Source: Silene latifolia
Lineage: Eukaryota > Streptophyta > Magnoliopsida > Caryophyllales > Caryophyllaceae
Direction: 5' to 3'
Length of the DNA stretch: 64,000 nt
Assembly: GCF_048544455.1 (NCBI RefSeq)
Contig: NC_133526.1
Coordinates: forward strand, 10,494,001-10,558,000
Made by a program: the position numbers and the translations under genes. Below are positions 11,959 through 21,371 of this stretch, piece by piece. The first letter of the stretch is position 1. Every line of letters starts with the position of its first letter. The notes beneath the pieces are model-generated. The model was given only the letters and a program-made list of their open reading frames with translations. It did not search any database and was not told the origin of the DNA.

Positions 11959-13557
11959 TTACTGATCTTCATCATCAGAATCGTCAAAATCTGAGTCGGA
12001 CTCATCAGTTCGGGATCCCATTAGAGAATTCATGTCAAATGTGGGCTCAGGCTCCATATCTTCTAGATCAATAGATTCATAACTTACTCGTTGCTTAAAC
12101 TTTTCATCTGAACAATTTAAAAGCCAAGAAAGGGAACACTTCAGTCCTTTCTTTACAACCACTTGATGCCTAGGCTTTATCGTCGACTCTAATCCATATG
12201 TGAAGAAGGCCGGAAAATCTACCAACTCATCCAAAGGCCTACTCATTTCCGATTGGAAGTAATCAAAGTTCAGCTTCATGATGTCTAAATTTAAAGCAAG
12301 TAACTGTGGATACCCGACGACCATCTTTTTTACCTGTTCTAAAGACAAATTACATCTCTTGAGAAAATCAACGTGTTTCACAATCGCTGTTTTGTTAATG
12401 CTAATAGCTTGAGGCATCCTCTCTATAATTTGACCAAATTCCTCTCGGCGTAGATCAAGTACAGAATTGAACAGGTTTTGTTGTGAGGAAAGCTTTGTCT
12501 TTAAGTCAATTCCAATAATCTCAGGATACTGAGCAATTACTGAAGCAAGTGATTTTTCCCTAACATGGAAATCCACAAGGTACCCAACATTAGGTTTGAC
12601 CCTCTCATTCAATCCGAACCCAAGAATGTGAGGCTTTTTCTCAATCAACCTAGCAACCGCTAATCTTGGAATTCCTAATCCTTCAAGGTACTCCACAAAG
12701 GGTTTGATAATACGGCCAACCCTCATACCTAAAATGTCAGGATATCTAGTCAAGACGCCACCAAGTTCCCTTCTTCCAACTCCAATACCAACCAAATACG
12801 CCACAGAAGTGCTCATGGTTCCTTCAAGCTTGAACCCCAAGAGCTCCGGATATTTCTCTAAAACACGAGGAACATCATCAAGTTTAATATCCATCCCTTG
12901 GAGATACTTAACTACAGGCTGAAGATCCACAACAACGCTAGCATGAAGAACTTGAGGGTACCTTCTTAAAAACTCAGTAATACACGACTTCCTAACACCA
13001 ACTTTTCCGAGGTAATCTAAAACCGGGATCATGTTCTTCTTAACACTACACCCAAGAACAAGGGGATAATTATTAATATCCTCAATTGTAAGACCCAATT
13101 TGTGAAGGAAATCGACACGTTCCTTCATAACATCCACAGTGACAGGCAGTTCAAGCCCATCAAGCTCATCAGGGACAATGCCTATCCCTCTCAAAAACTC
13201 ATAAACTCGAGCACGATTCTCGAGTTTTTGCTTCTTCATCTCTGCTAAACTAGGACGGGCATATAAGGATGACCCAGACCCAGAACCAGACCCAGACCCA
13301 GACCCAGACCCAGAACCAGACCCACCTTCTACTTTCTTAATTGTTTCACTAGGGTATCGTTTCGACCTCGAAGAATACGTTCTTTCAGCAATTGAACACT
13401 GAAATCTAAACTTAACCCTAGCATCCTTTTGAAAATCACATGGTATACCAAATTTGTGAAATCCCAAAATGGGTAAATCCAATTTAACAAGTAAAATGGC
13501 GGGTTTCGCAATATGGGTACAGCTTCTAAAGTTCATACCTTGGTTGATTATAGACAT
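11959..13557 (-). CDS. mTERF4-type transcription termination factor family protein (BSM/RUG2-like)
   Basis: The intron-free coding region gives 532 residues from the ATG at 13557. mTERF proteins bind nucleic acid in organelles; the Arabidopsis relative (At4g02990, BSM/RUG2, mTERF4) acts in chloroplast gene expression and has about the same length. The N-terminus is basic, as for an organelle transit peptide. A Gly-Ser repeat lies at about residues 79-97. Tandem mTERF helical repeats follow from about 130 to 440, with the recurring pattern of Pro then Leu-Gly (YPLVLGCS, YPQVLHAS, YPELLGFK, YPDILGMR, KPHILGFG, YPEIIGID). The protein ends in a conserved KKGLKCSLSWLLNCSDEKF block and an acidic DSD/DDED tail. 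The frame also stays open 24 nt upstream (to 13581), but those codons look like the 3' end of a 5' UTR intron, so I prefer the downstream ATG. Confidence 0.92.
   Translation of the reverse strand: MSIINQGMNFRSCTHIAKPAILLVKLDLPILGFHKFGIPCDFQKDARVKFRFQCSIAERTYSSRSKRYPSETIKKVEGGSGSGSGSGSGSGSGSGSSLYARPSLAEMKKQKLENRARVYEFLRGIGIVPDELDGLELPVTVDVMKERVDFLHKLGLTIEDINNYPLVLGCSVKKNMIPVLDYLGKVGVRKSCITEFLRRYPQVLHASVVVDLQPVVKYLQGMDIKLDDVPRVLEKYPELLGFKLEGTMSTSVAYLVGIGVGRRELGGVLTRYPDILGMRVGRIIKPFVEYLEGLGIPRLAVARLIEKKPHILGFGLNERVKPNVGYLVDFHVREKSLASVIAQYPEIIGIDLKTKLSSQQNLFNSVLDLRREEFGQIIERMPQAISINKTAIVKHVDFLKRCNLSLEQVKKMVVGYPQLLALNLDIMKLNFDYFQSEMSRPLDELVDFPAFFTYGLESTIKPRHQVVVKKGLKCSLSWLLNCSDEKFKQRVSYESIDLEDMEPEPTFDMNSLMGSRTDESDSDFDDSDDEDQ
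13271..13323 (-). repeat. Coding hexanucleotide repeat (Gly-Ser) in mTERF4
   Basis: A run of GGGTCT/GGTTCT hexamers encodes about nine Gly-Ser pairs between transit peptide and mTERF repeats. The repeat is in frame, so length changes would add or remove residues without shifting the frame. Confidence 0.85.
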
Positions 13558-13563
13558 TATTGT

Positions 13564-13700
13564 CTGCAAATTTAGAAACACAAATAATTAACAATCATTC
13601 ATAGTAACTGTACAGAGTTGCAATTGTGCACCTAATATGATTGAAAACAAGAATACCCAAAAGTTGAAATTGTTTAAAGGTGGAAAATGAAGAAAATTAC
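13564..13700 (-). other. Probable 5' UTR intron of mTERF4
   Basis: On the minus strand a donor CAG|GTAATTTTC lies at 13700 and a T-rich acceptor ATTTGCAG| ends at 13564, seven bases before the preferred ATG. A short leader exon would continue upstream from 13701. This is inference from splice-site quality only. Confidence 0.6.
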
Positions 13701-14385
13701 CTGGTGAAGATATGATGTTTATCGCAATTTATGGCATTCGTTGTTCAAGAATCAAGACTGTCGGGGTTTTGTGGTATTTGTCAAATTGTGCTGCGGTTTA
13801 TGAATGGAATGGAGAATTGAAGATAGAGTAGAGGGTCGAACTATTAAGCAAAATTTGGTGGATGTTCGAAAAAAAAAATATTGTCGAGTTTGGAACTCGT
13901 GGGTTGTGACTAAGAGAAATCGTCAAAGTTTGTTCGGTTAAAAAAATCTTTGACATACAAATACTCATATTTACGGTATTTAAATACGATGATTTTTTTT
14001 TCAAATTGTAATTCTCGAAAAGATGATCGACTTGAAAAAAAATTCGGCACTTTATGAACTCGTTAACACGAATTATGGCCTCTTAAAGTTTTTTGGCTTA
14101 CAAAATTTGGGTATTTCGTGCAAAATGTAAATCTTAAGAGTAGCGCGTAAATTTTTCGTTTTGTATTTCATAGTGTGTCCCAGAATGAATTTCATATTTA
14201 GTTTCTATAATAACCTTCTTCAACCATTCGTTTAGTGAATACCTCTCCCAACAAATTTCTTTTAACCTCAAATCTCACTCATTAACAAATCTCCTTATAT
14301 TTTTTAATGAGAATCATAACAAATCTCCTTTAACTAACCGGAAGTTATTTTTGATAGTTCTTCCTTAGTTAGCTCAAGAAAATAG
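13701..14385. other. Leader exon and promoter side of mTERF4
   Basis: About 13701-13850 is the likely non-coding first exon of the minus-strand mTERF gene. The rest is AT-rich spacer with no gene; I could not pick out a TATA box. Confidence 0.35.
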
Positions 14386-14389
14386 ACCA

Positions 14390-14690
14390 TGTTCTTTTCG
14401 GATGAACTTGAACTGAATTGCATTGAGCTGAACTGAGCTGAGGTGAGCTGAAATTAAGTCGAAAAGCACAGTATCTAACTAGACCTTACCCGACACACGA
14501 ACTTGACCCGAAATCCGAATTGACCCAACCCACTATAACCCGACCCGAATGTTTATTGTTGCAAACAGATTATTATCCATGAATAGGTCAATAATAGTTG
14601 ACCCGAAAATGACCCAAATCGAAATAAACCGACCCAACCTGAACCAGACCCAATGCCAACAAACCCAAAATTGACCCGACTCGAAGCCGA
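14390..14690. repeat. Composite repeat: TGAACTGAGC-periodic block plus GACCCGA block, copy 1
   Basis: The left part (about 14390-14475) is a ~10-bp periodic GAACTGA/GAGCTGA tract bounded by TCTTTTCGG and CGAAAAG. The right part (about 14490-14690) is rich in GACCCGA. The right part closely matches 56390-56580, including ACTATAACCCGACCCGAATG and TTTATTGTTGCAAAC. This is a dispersed repeat family of unknown class. Confidence 0.65.
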
Positions 14691-14699
14691 AACGGCGGA

Positions 14700-15225
14700 C
14701 CTGTTTGCCAATTTTGGGCCTAAGTCCCAAAAAAAGGGAAAAAAAAAAGAAAAAAAAACCTTGCTTCGGTCGACCGTGACGTCACAGTTAGGCAACTAGA
14801 TCGAAACTTTCCTACGACTTCGTACATTTTACTTGAGATTTCCCTTTTTTTTTACAAGGTAAGGAAACTAGATTGACCATAAAAATCAACCTATACCATC
14901 CTTGCGGATGAAAAAGATAACCAAAAATTAAAGAATTATCGTTTACCTCGAAGAACCATAAACTAAAAAAATAAGGTACAAAGAAAGATACTCTCCTCCG
15001 AAAAGTACAGCACTTTAGACCCCATGAAAGAATACAAATATAACTTCATTATGATAGTAAATAAGCTTAGAAATATAATCATACAAAAGAGTACATACAT
15101 ACTCCGTAACACTAAAAGGGAACCAAAGAATCCCAGAAAGAATCAGATTTTGTTTATAAATCCAAATGAATCAAAAACGTCAATACACACATTCATCAAA
15201 AACATGAACTTTTTAATCTGAAGAA
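14700..15225. other. Intergenic spacer, nothing recognised
   Basis: AT-rich DNA with an A-rich stretch near 14735-14758. The open frame at 15024-15221 is low-complexity Asn/Lys/Ile and I do not regard it as a gene. Confidence 0.4.
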
Positions 15226-15227
15226 AT

Positions 15228-15400
15228 TACTACTAGAAAATAACACATTTTCGACCGACTTCAAATTGATCGGAAAAACTACTTTCCAGCCGATCTATAA
15301 CAGTTCTGACCGATTTCAGTAGTAAAATGCGAGGGAACGAAAATCTTACTTCACGGGGTTTCCAACCATTTTCTCAACGGATTAACGGTCGCAAAAAACA
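15228..15400 (+). mobile_element. Possible CACTA-type transposon end (fragment)
   Basis: CTACTAGAAAATAAC is followed by repeated GACCGACTTC / GACCGATTTC / AGCCGATC motifs. That resembles a CACTACTAGAAA terminus plus subterminal repeats. No opposite end or 3-bp duplication was found. Confidence 0.35.
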
Positions 15401-15474
15401 ATGATTTGGTTAATATATAACTCTATGAATTTTGCTATATAAATCCTTGATTTAAACCTTCTTTAACTAAGATA

Positions 15475-15503
15475 CTAGTTTTACGCCCGTGCAGAAATTG
15501 CAC
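15475..15503 (-). mobile_element. Helitron 3' terminus (- strand)
   Basis: On the minus strand a GC-bearing hairpin (CCGTGCAATTTCTGCACGGG) is followed by about 6 bp and CTAG, with a host T beyond. The element would extend rightward on the + strand; I could not fix its 5' end. Confidence 0.65.
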
Positions 15504-15564
15504 GGTCTGCATTGATATAACATATATTTTATTGTTCGAAAATCCACGATTAGTTAATATATTG

Positions 15565-15751
15565 CAAAGCGTCTTGCTTGTGACGGGCTAATCCCGTCAT
15601 AAGCTGAAGACCTCTCACAAAAAGGGAGAGGGGACAAGGTGGGGCACCCCTCATATGCTTCTCCACTCACCTCTCATGGGTATTTTGTAAGAGGAAACGG
15701 TATCCGTCACAAGCTTGTGACGGATATCGCCGTCTTCAATGAGATTTTGTG
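15565..15751. mobile_element. MITE (Mutator-like) with 9-bp target duplication
   Basis: The 187-bp element has terminal and subterminal inverted GTGACGG/CCGTCAC motifs (CTTGTGACGGG near the left, CAAGCTTGTGACGGATAT near the right). It is flanked by AATATATTG at 15556-15564 and 15752-15760. Its core is unlike the foldback MITE at 4181, so it is a relative, not the same family. Confidence 0.65.
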
Positions 15752-16148
15752 AATATATTGTGACATATTTGAAAATTTTGACTCTGAGTCATTTTTTTTA
15801 ATTTAAGAGAATGTAAACATTTGGCCAATTTTTTTGTTTTTCTTCAGGTTCACAAATTATTTTTTAACATATGTTTTGTATATTGTAATGTATATTTATG
15901 TGTTAGATAATGGTTGTATATATGTATTGAGGGAGGAAAGAAATTAAGTCACTTTAACACCCACTATTTGTAATAGGGACCACTTTTTTAATTTTTTTTT
16001 TCCTGAATTTAAGGGGCCAATAAGAGAGGTCTAAAGAACTCAACTTTTATACTATTTAGATATGACTGAAAAATGCTCTCATAAGCTAAAATAGAGAACA
16101 AATTAAAGTCAAATCTTTAAGAAGAAGAAAATCAAGAAAAAAGGCTAA

Positions 16149-16467
16149 GAGCAACTCCAATGGCAAGCTACGAGGTCTTGTAGCTTGCCTTGCCACATCG
16201 TTTTTTTTAAGCAACACGACTTTTAAGCTACAACGTCCTCCAATGGTAAACTACAATAAATCTAGCTTAAAAGGGGCCACATAACAAATAAATAGCATAA
16301 TTTAATTTTTTTTTTCTTAATTACTAATTTATTTTAAGCATGTAGTTTGACAAAGCTACACTTGCTTACAAGCTGGGACGTATTTCTATACTCCAATGGT
16401 GAGCATACCGCTTGAATATTTAGAATAATTGCAAGACGGTCCCTAAATGCAACCATTGGAGTTGTTC
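16149..16467. mobile_element. Tourist-like MITE (PIF/Harbinger)
   Basis: The ends are GAGCAACTCCAATGG and its near complement CCATTGGAGTTGTTC. The flanks are TAA on both sides (16146-16148, 16468-16470), the PIF/Harbinger duplication. Internal CTCCAATGGT motifs near 16231 and 16391 repeat the terminal sequence, hinting at an older nested or duplicated end. Confidence 0.8.
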
Positions 16468-17160
16468 TAAAATTTTTTCCAATAAAATACTTTGATAAGG
16501 GACTACATATCTACCTAACCTTAAAGGAGAAGGAAGAAGAATATGAAAAATGGACTAAAGAAAAAAGATGAAGAAGAGCTTGAGAAGAGGCCTTCTATAT
16601 CCATTCTTTTTACTGGGATTTTTTTTTTTTGCTTTTGAGAGGATTTTCCCTCTCTAATTTGATAGAGAGAAGAGAATCAGGCCATTTTTTTTTAAAGAAA
16701 TGTTGAGATTTCCCCTTTGTTAAATCCACAAAGGCTTGTTTTGTTGTCCATTAAAATCATGAGATTTTAAACTTCTTAGAAAGTGTAAAAAAATCATGAT
16801 GTTTAATAGGAATATTTATAATAATTAGGCTTCAACCATCACCTTAAGGTTTTGGTTGAGATGATTCATCTATCAGTTTGGTCGCCAAAGTTATGGGAAG
16901 TCACTCACCAAGCTTCCCCGCCAAAGTTATGGGAAGTCACTCACCAAGCTTCCCCTTGGTCATTGAAAGTTCCCACATAAAATTACTTCTCCATGCAAAC
17001 TAAACACTTTTTGGAAATTCATGTGAACTTGAAATTCCCGAGAACTTTAATTCTCTTATAGCAACCAAACAAGACCTACGTTTTTTCTATTCAACAACCC
17101 ATGAATTTAGGATCCGCTAGTGTGAAAGTGAGATTCACACTTTCATACGCATTATAATAC
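16468..17160. other. Intergenic spacer
   Basis: No gene is seen. It contains a purine-rich tract (about 16525-16585) and an exact 36-bp tandem duplication at 16883-16954, listed separately. Confidence 0.4.
16883..16954. repeat. Exact 36-bp tandem duplication
   Basis: The unit beginning CGCCAAAGTTATGGGAAGTC occurs twice without mismatch (16883-16918 and 16919-16954). Identity suggests a recent event. Confidence 0.9.
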
Positions 17161-17164
17161 ATCT

Positions 17165-17290
17165 AACACTTAAGCTTAATTTCAGCTCAACTCCACTCCA
17201 TTTAGTTCAATTCATTTCATCTTTTTATAAATTAACTCTTATTTCAATTTTATTCAATTTAGTTTCTTTTAACCGAAAAGAAGCCTAATA
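17165..17290. repeat. TTCAGCTC-periodic repeat, copy 2
   Basis: TTCAGCTCAACTCCACTCC is followed by ~10-bp-periodic TTCAATT/TTCATTT motifs, ending AACCGAAAAGAAGCC. It is the same family as the blocks at 14390, 23985 and 56250. Confidence 0.55.
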
Positions 17291-17814
17291 GACACACAAA
17301 TAACTCAAATAACCAACATATACAACCGAGATTAGTTAGCTGACGGGTTAAGGGTGACGTGGAGCAGCAAGCAAGATTTTGATCATTTAGCCGTTGCCTC
17401 AATTCAGGAGCAGTTCGGTTTATCTTGGCTTTATACGCAATTCTGATTTTGATCATATAAATATATACACAAACCTCAAAACCCTCCTCACAATTTGGTG
17501 TATCATCCAATAATTAAACTAATCTCCACCTCGCCCTTCATACCTTGGTAGTAGTTGACTTGTTAACATCTTTGTAGAGTCATACAACCTCGGCTTATAC
17601 TAATTTAAAGTTTAGAGATAATGTCTTCTTTACTTCGTTTGGGTTGAATACTTGAATCGTTATTTCAGACGTTCATTTGTTTACCTTTTGTTTTAGCATA
17701 GAAAGCAAAAAATAAGGAGGGACAATTACTAAATAACAAGTGAATCGAATTAAGTGTGAATGATCAAATTGTCCATCAAATGTTTGACAACAAATATTTT
17801 TTATAAGATATAAC

Positions 17815-18030
17815 TGTTAAAGATATTCCCGTATCAATTTTCATATCTCGTAAATAATGTATTTAGGAAATTGTTAGCTACCTTTCCTTAGCTTGTGATA
17901 TGTTTCTTGCACATAAGGTTTAGCTTAGATTTAACCTAGATTGTATATTCCATAACCCGGCACATTGTAATTGTATATATACTCGTTTATTCAATAAAAG
18001 TAAATACACATTCAAAGCATAAATCTTACA
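17815..18030 (+). repeat. 5' LTR of the copia element
   Basis: 216 bp, TG...CA ends, followed by TGTATCATTGAG, which resembles a tRNA-Met primer-binding site. It matches the 3' LTR with a single mismatch. Confidence 0.93.
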
Positions 18031-19052
18031 TGTATCATTGAGTCAAAAACCCTAACCATCCATCCAGCTTTCTTTCTTTTCGAGCAATATCCATGGCTGG
18101 CAGCAATTGCCTCCTTCCCAACTCCGATGAACCAAATAAACCGATATCCGTCATCACCTTTCAAAATTGCATCCAACTAACCGATACCCTTACCTACAAA
18201 CAATGGAGCTTCCAAATCCGAGCTACTATGAATGGGTTTGCGGAGCGAAGACATCGTCACATCGTTGAAACGGGATTAGCCCTCCTCACTCACGCTCAAT
18301 TGCCCACGAAATATTGGCCTTACGCCTTCACCACTGCCTCTTACCTTATCAACAGACTACCCACTCCCACCCTCCAAAACGATTCCCCATATCACAAACT
18401 ATTTCATCAACATCCGAATTACGCTAAACTACATGCCTTTGGTTGCCTCTGTTTTCCCTGGCTTCGTCCGTACACACACAACAAACTCGACCCTCGCTCT
18501 GCTCCCTGCATATTTCTAGGGTATTCAAACACCCAATCTGCATTCTATTGTCTTGAGCCGCGCACATCTCGCGTGTATACCTCACGCCATGTTCGTTTTG
18601 CCGAGACTGAATTCCCGTATCACTAACTACTTGGGACAACTCCCACAGCCATCTCATCTCCTTCCCAATGGACCACATTCGAACTCCCTATCCTCAACCC
18701 AACCCACCCTGTCGAAGTAAACCCCTCCCCTGTTCCAATAAACCCCTCCCCTGTTCCTCCTGATAACCCAAACCCAACCACACCCGAACCTCCTACAACC
18801 CCTTCCTCTCCTCCCACCACCTCCCCTGCCACCCTAGACCCCGCTGCTTCTTCCTCTCCTTCCCCACCTCCCCCACCTCCCCCACCTCCTCTTCCTCGAC
18901 ATGCCACTCGCCTTTCCCATAACATAATTAAACCTAACCCTCGCTACTTCTCTCTACCACGAAAATCTGCCCATACTGCCTCTCTCCAAACACCCTACAT
19001 TACACCAACCACGATAAAACAAGCCCTTGTTGACCCGCGCTGGCGTGATGCA

Positions 19053-20588
19053 ATGCTAGCTGAATACGATGCCCTCACCCGCAATTCCACTTGGACACTC
19101 GTCCCTCCTAATCCCACCCGTAATGTCATAGGCTGCAAATGGATATTCCGAATTAAATATAATCCGGATGATTCGGTCAAGCAATATAAGGCTCGCTTAG
19201 TTGCAAAGGGTTTTAATCAGCGTCCTGGTATTGATTATTCCGAGACATTTAGTCCCGTTATTAAACCTACAACAGTTCGTCTAATGCTTGGTCTTGCCGT
19301 GTCTAATGGTTGGCCTCTCCGACAACTCGATGTAAACAACGCTTTTTTACAAGGTCACCTTACCGATGATGTCTACATGATCCAGCCGCCTGGATTCGTG
19401 GACACAAATAATCCGTCCCATATTTGTAAATTAACGAAGGCAATATACGGTCTCAAGCAAGCGCCAAGGGCGTGGTTCACTGAGCTACGCACCTACCTCA
19501 CGTCTTATGGGTTTGTTAACTCTATTTCCGACTCTTCTCTATTTATTTTTACTCAAGCTAATACTCGATTATACGTTTTGGTTTATGTGGATGATATAAT
19601 AGTCACTGGCACATCCGCTACTGCTATTGATACGTTTGTTACAGCTATTTCTCAACGGTTCTCACTCAAGGATTTGGGTCCTTTGTCCTACTTTCTTGGT
19701 GTTGAGGTAACTCCGACGCACCGAGGCTTGCACCTTAATCAATCCAAATATATTTCTGATATTCTAATTAAATACAACATGGAAGATTGTCGTCCTGTCA
19801 CTACCCCGATGTCCACGGAGACCTTGCTTCTTCGTCATCCGGAACTCCCTATTCAAGATGAATCGAAATACCGTGCCTTGGTGGGCAGTCTTCAATATTT
19901 GTCCCTCACCAGGCCTGACATCTCATTTACTGTTAATAAGCTTGCACAATTCCTTACGCATCCGACTGAGTCCCATTGGACTGCATTGAAACGATTACTT
20001 CGGTACCTCAAGGGTACTCTTCATCATGGCATTCGCTTAAATCGCTCCTCTCCGTCTGTTCTTCACGCCTACTGTGATGCGGACTTGGGGGGCGACATGA
20101 ATGACTATGTCTCTACAGGTGGTTACATTGTTTTCCTTGGTTCGAACCCGGTTTCCTGGTCTGCTCGTAAGCAACGAGCTGTCTCCCGATCCACGACTGA
20201 AGCTGAATTTAAAGCCGTCTCCGACACTACAGCTGAAATACTTTGGCTGCGTGCTCTGTTATCCGAATTGGGTGTGTCTCTTCCGCACACACCAACCATT
20301 TATTGTGACAATTTGGGTGCCTCGCATTACTCGGCTAACTCAATTTTTCACTCCCGTATGAAGCATCTCGCACTATCATTTCATTTTGTTCGTGAGCAAG
20401 TTCAACAAGGTACCCTTCGTGTGCAACATATCAATGGCTTCGATCAAATTGCTGATGTACTCACGAAGCCCTTGGCTCATGCCCGTTTTCTCACATTGGT
20501 CTCCAAGACAGGTCTCACTCTTAGACCGACTGTCTTGCGGGAGCGTGTTAAAGATATTCCCGTATCAATTTCCATATCTCGTAAATAA
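19053..20588 (+). CDS. Reverse transcriptase / RNase H region of the copia fossil
   Basis: Part of the copia element, not a host gene. Family motifs seen include NSTWTLVPP, KARLVAKGFNQ, LDVNNAFLQG, YGLKQAPRAW, the YVDDI catalytic box, the copia RNase H start YCDADLGG, and the C-terminal ADVLTKPLA. It reads through to the start of the 3' LTR. Confidence 0.85.
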   Translation: MLAEYDALTRNSTWTLVPPNPTRNVIGCKWIFRIKYNPDDSVKQYKARLVAKGFNQRPGIDYSETFSPVIKPTTVRLMLGLAVSNGWPLRQLDVNNAFLQGHLTDDVYMIQPPGFVDTNNPSHICKLTKAIYGLKQAPRAWFTELRTYLTSYGFVNSISDSSLFIFTQANTRLYVLVYVDDIIVTGTSATAIDTFVTAISQRFSLKDLGPLSYFLGVEVTPTHRGLHLNQSKYISDILIKYNMEDCRPVTTPMSTETLLLRHPELPIQDESKYRALVGSLQYLSLTRPDISFTVNKLAQFLTHPTESHWTALKRLLRYLKGTLHHGIRLNRSSPSVLHAYCDADLGGDMNDYVSTGGYIVFLGSNPVSWSARKQRAVSRSTTEAEFKAVSDTTAEILWLRALLSELGVSLPHTPTIYCDNLGASHYSANSIFHSRMKHLALSFHFVREQVQQGTLRVQHINGFDQIADVLTKPLAHARFLTLVSKTGLTLRPTVLRERVKDIPVSISISRK

Positions 20589-20761
20589 TGTATTTAGGAA
20601 ATTGTTAGCTACCTTTCCTTAGCTTGTGATATGTTTCTTGCACATAAGGTTTAGCTTAGATTTAACCTAGATTGTATATTCCATAACCCGGCACATTGTA
20701 ATTGTATATATACTCGTTTATTCAATAAAAGTAAATACACATTCAAAGCATAAATCTTACA
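20546..20761 (+). repeat. 3' LTR of the copia element
   Basis: 216 bp, nearly identical to the 5' LTR, preceded by a short purine-rich tract and followed by the ATAAC duplication. Confidence 0.93.
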
Positions 20762-20816
20762 ATAACCCCTTCCCCGTTCACATGTGCTATCAAATCTCAT
20801 ACCTTAATGATTGTTA

Positions 20817-21102
20817 GGGCATTAACAATAGAGGTTTGCCAAAGAGGTTTGTCTACTATTTAAGAGGTTTATAGAGAACCCTCCCTATTGTTGAACAAAG
20901 GTTTATGAGTTTATGGATAAAAAGGATTACAATTTTGTATACAGGTTTGTGTTTTTGGTTGTGAGTGATAGTGGACCCCATGTAATATAATTTTATAAGG
21001 TTTGTCTATTGTTGTATTGAGGTTTGTTGTTAAAGAGGTTTGTGTGTTGAGTGATGTGGCATTAGACAAACCTCATTTAAGGTTTGTCTATTGTTAATGC
21101 CC
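20817..21102. mobile_element. Tourist-like MITE (PIF/Harbinger)
   Basis: The 286-bp element starts GGGCATTAACAATAG and ends CTATTGTTAATGCCC, a perfect 15-bp inverted repeat. It is flanked by TTA at 20814-20816 and 21103-21105. AGGTTTGTCTA motifs recur inside. Confidence 0.88.
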
Positions 21103-21190
21103 TTATGAGTTTGAGCTATCAGTAGGCTTGGCAAAATCGGTTTGATATCAATGTACTCGTATCTTAATTAATTTGAATTTTTTGATACAC

Positions 21191-21371
21191 AAATTTTCAT
21201 TATAGACGGGAGATATCCGTCTATAGTTATAGATGAACCAAATATCTACCCACTTTAAGCATAATATAAGCAACAAGTTGCATGGTAAGGCCCAAAAATG
21301 TCACCACTTTTAAGTATATTTAACCCGTCTTTCACTTTAGACAGATATATCCATCTATAGTGAGACTAATT
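21191..21371. mobile_element. MITE (Mutator-like), family A copy 2
   Basis: Same family and orientation as 10767-10949, with the shared core GCAACAAGTTGCATGGTA. Inverted ends carry TATAGACGGG and ATATCCGTC. The target duplication is only partly conserved (TTTGATA on both sides), so this copy may be older. Confidence 0.75.

Larger units (their letters stand above)
17815..20761 (+). mobile_element. Ty1/copia LTR retrotransposon (fossil, Ale/Retrofit-like), young
   Basis: LTRs of 216 bp lie at 17815-18030 and 20546-20761. They begin TG and end CA, are flanked by a perfect ATAAC duplication (17810-17814, 20762-20766), and differ at only one site by eye, so the insertion is recent (well under a million years with usual plant rates). 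Parts in order: 5' LTR, a gag-like leader start near 18093, the C-terminal part of integrase (about 18230-18625), a proline-rich linker, reverse transcriptase and RNase H (about 19050-20500), a purine tract just before the 3' LTR, and the 3' LTR. The internal region is only about 2.5 kb, far shorter than a full copia element, so it is broken and non-autonomous, with perhaps two or three breaks. The clade call rests on the short LTR and integrase tail style. Confidence 0.92.

Noticed and set aside
18623-18925. Glycine-rich 100-codon minus-strand frame
   Set aside because: It is the antisense of the proline-rich linker of the copia element.
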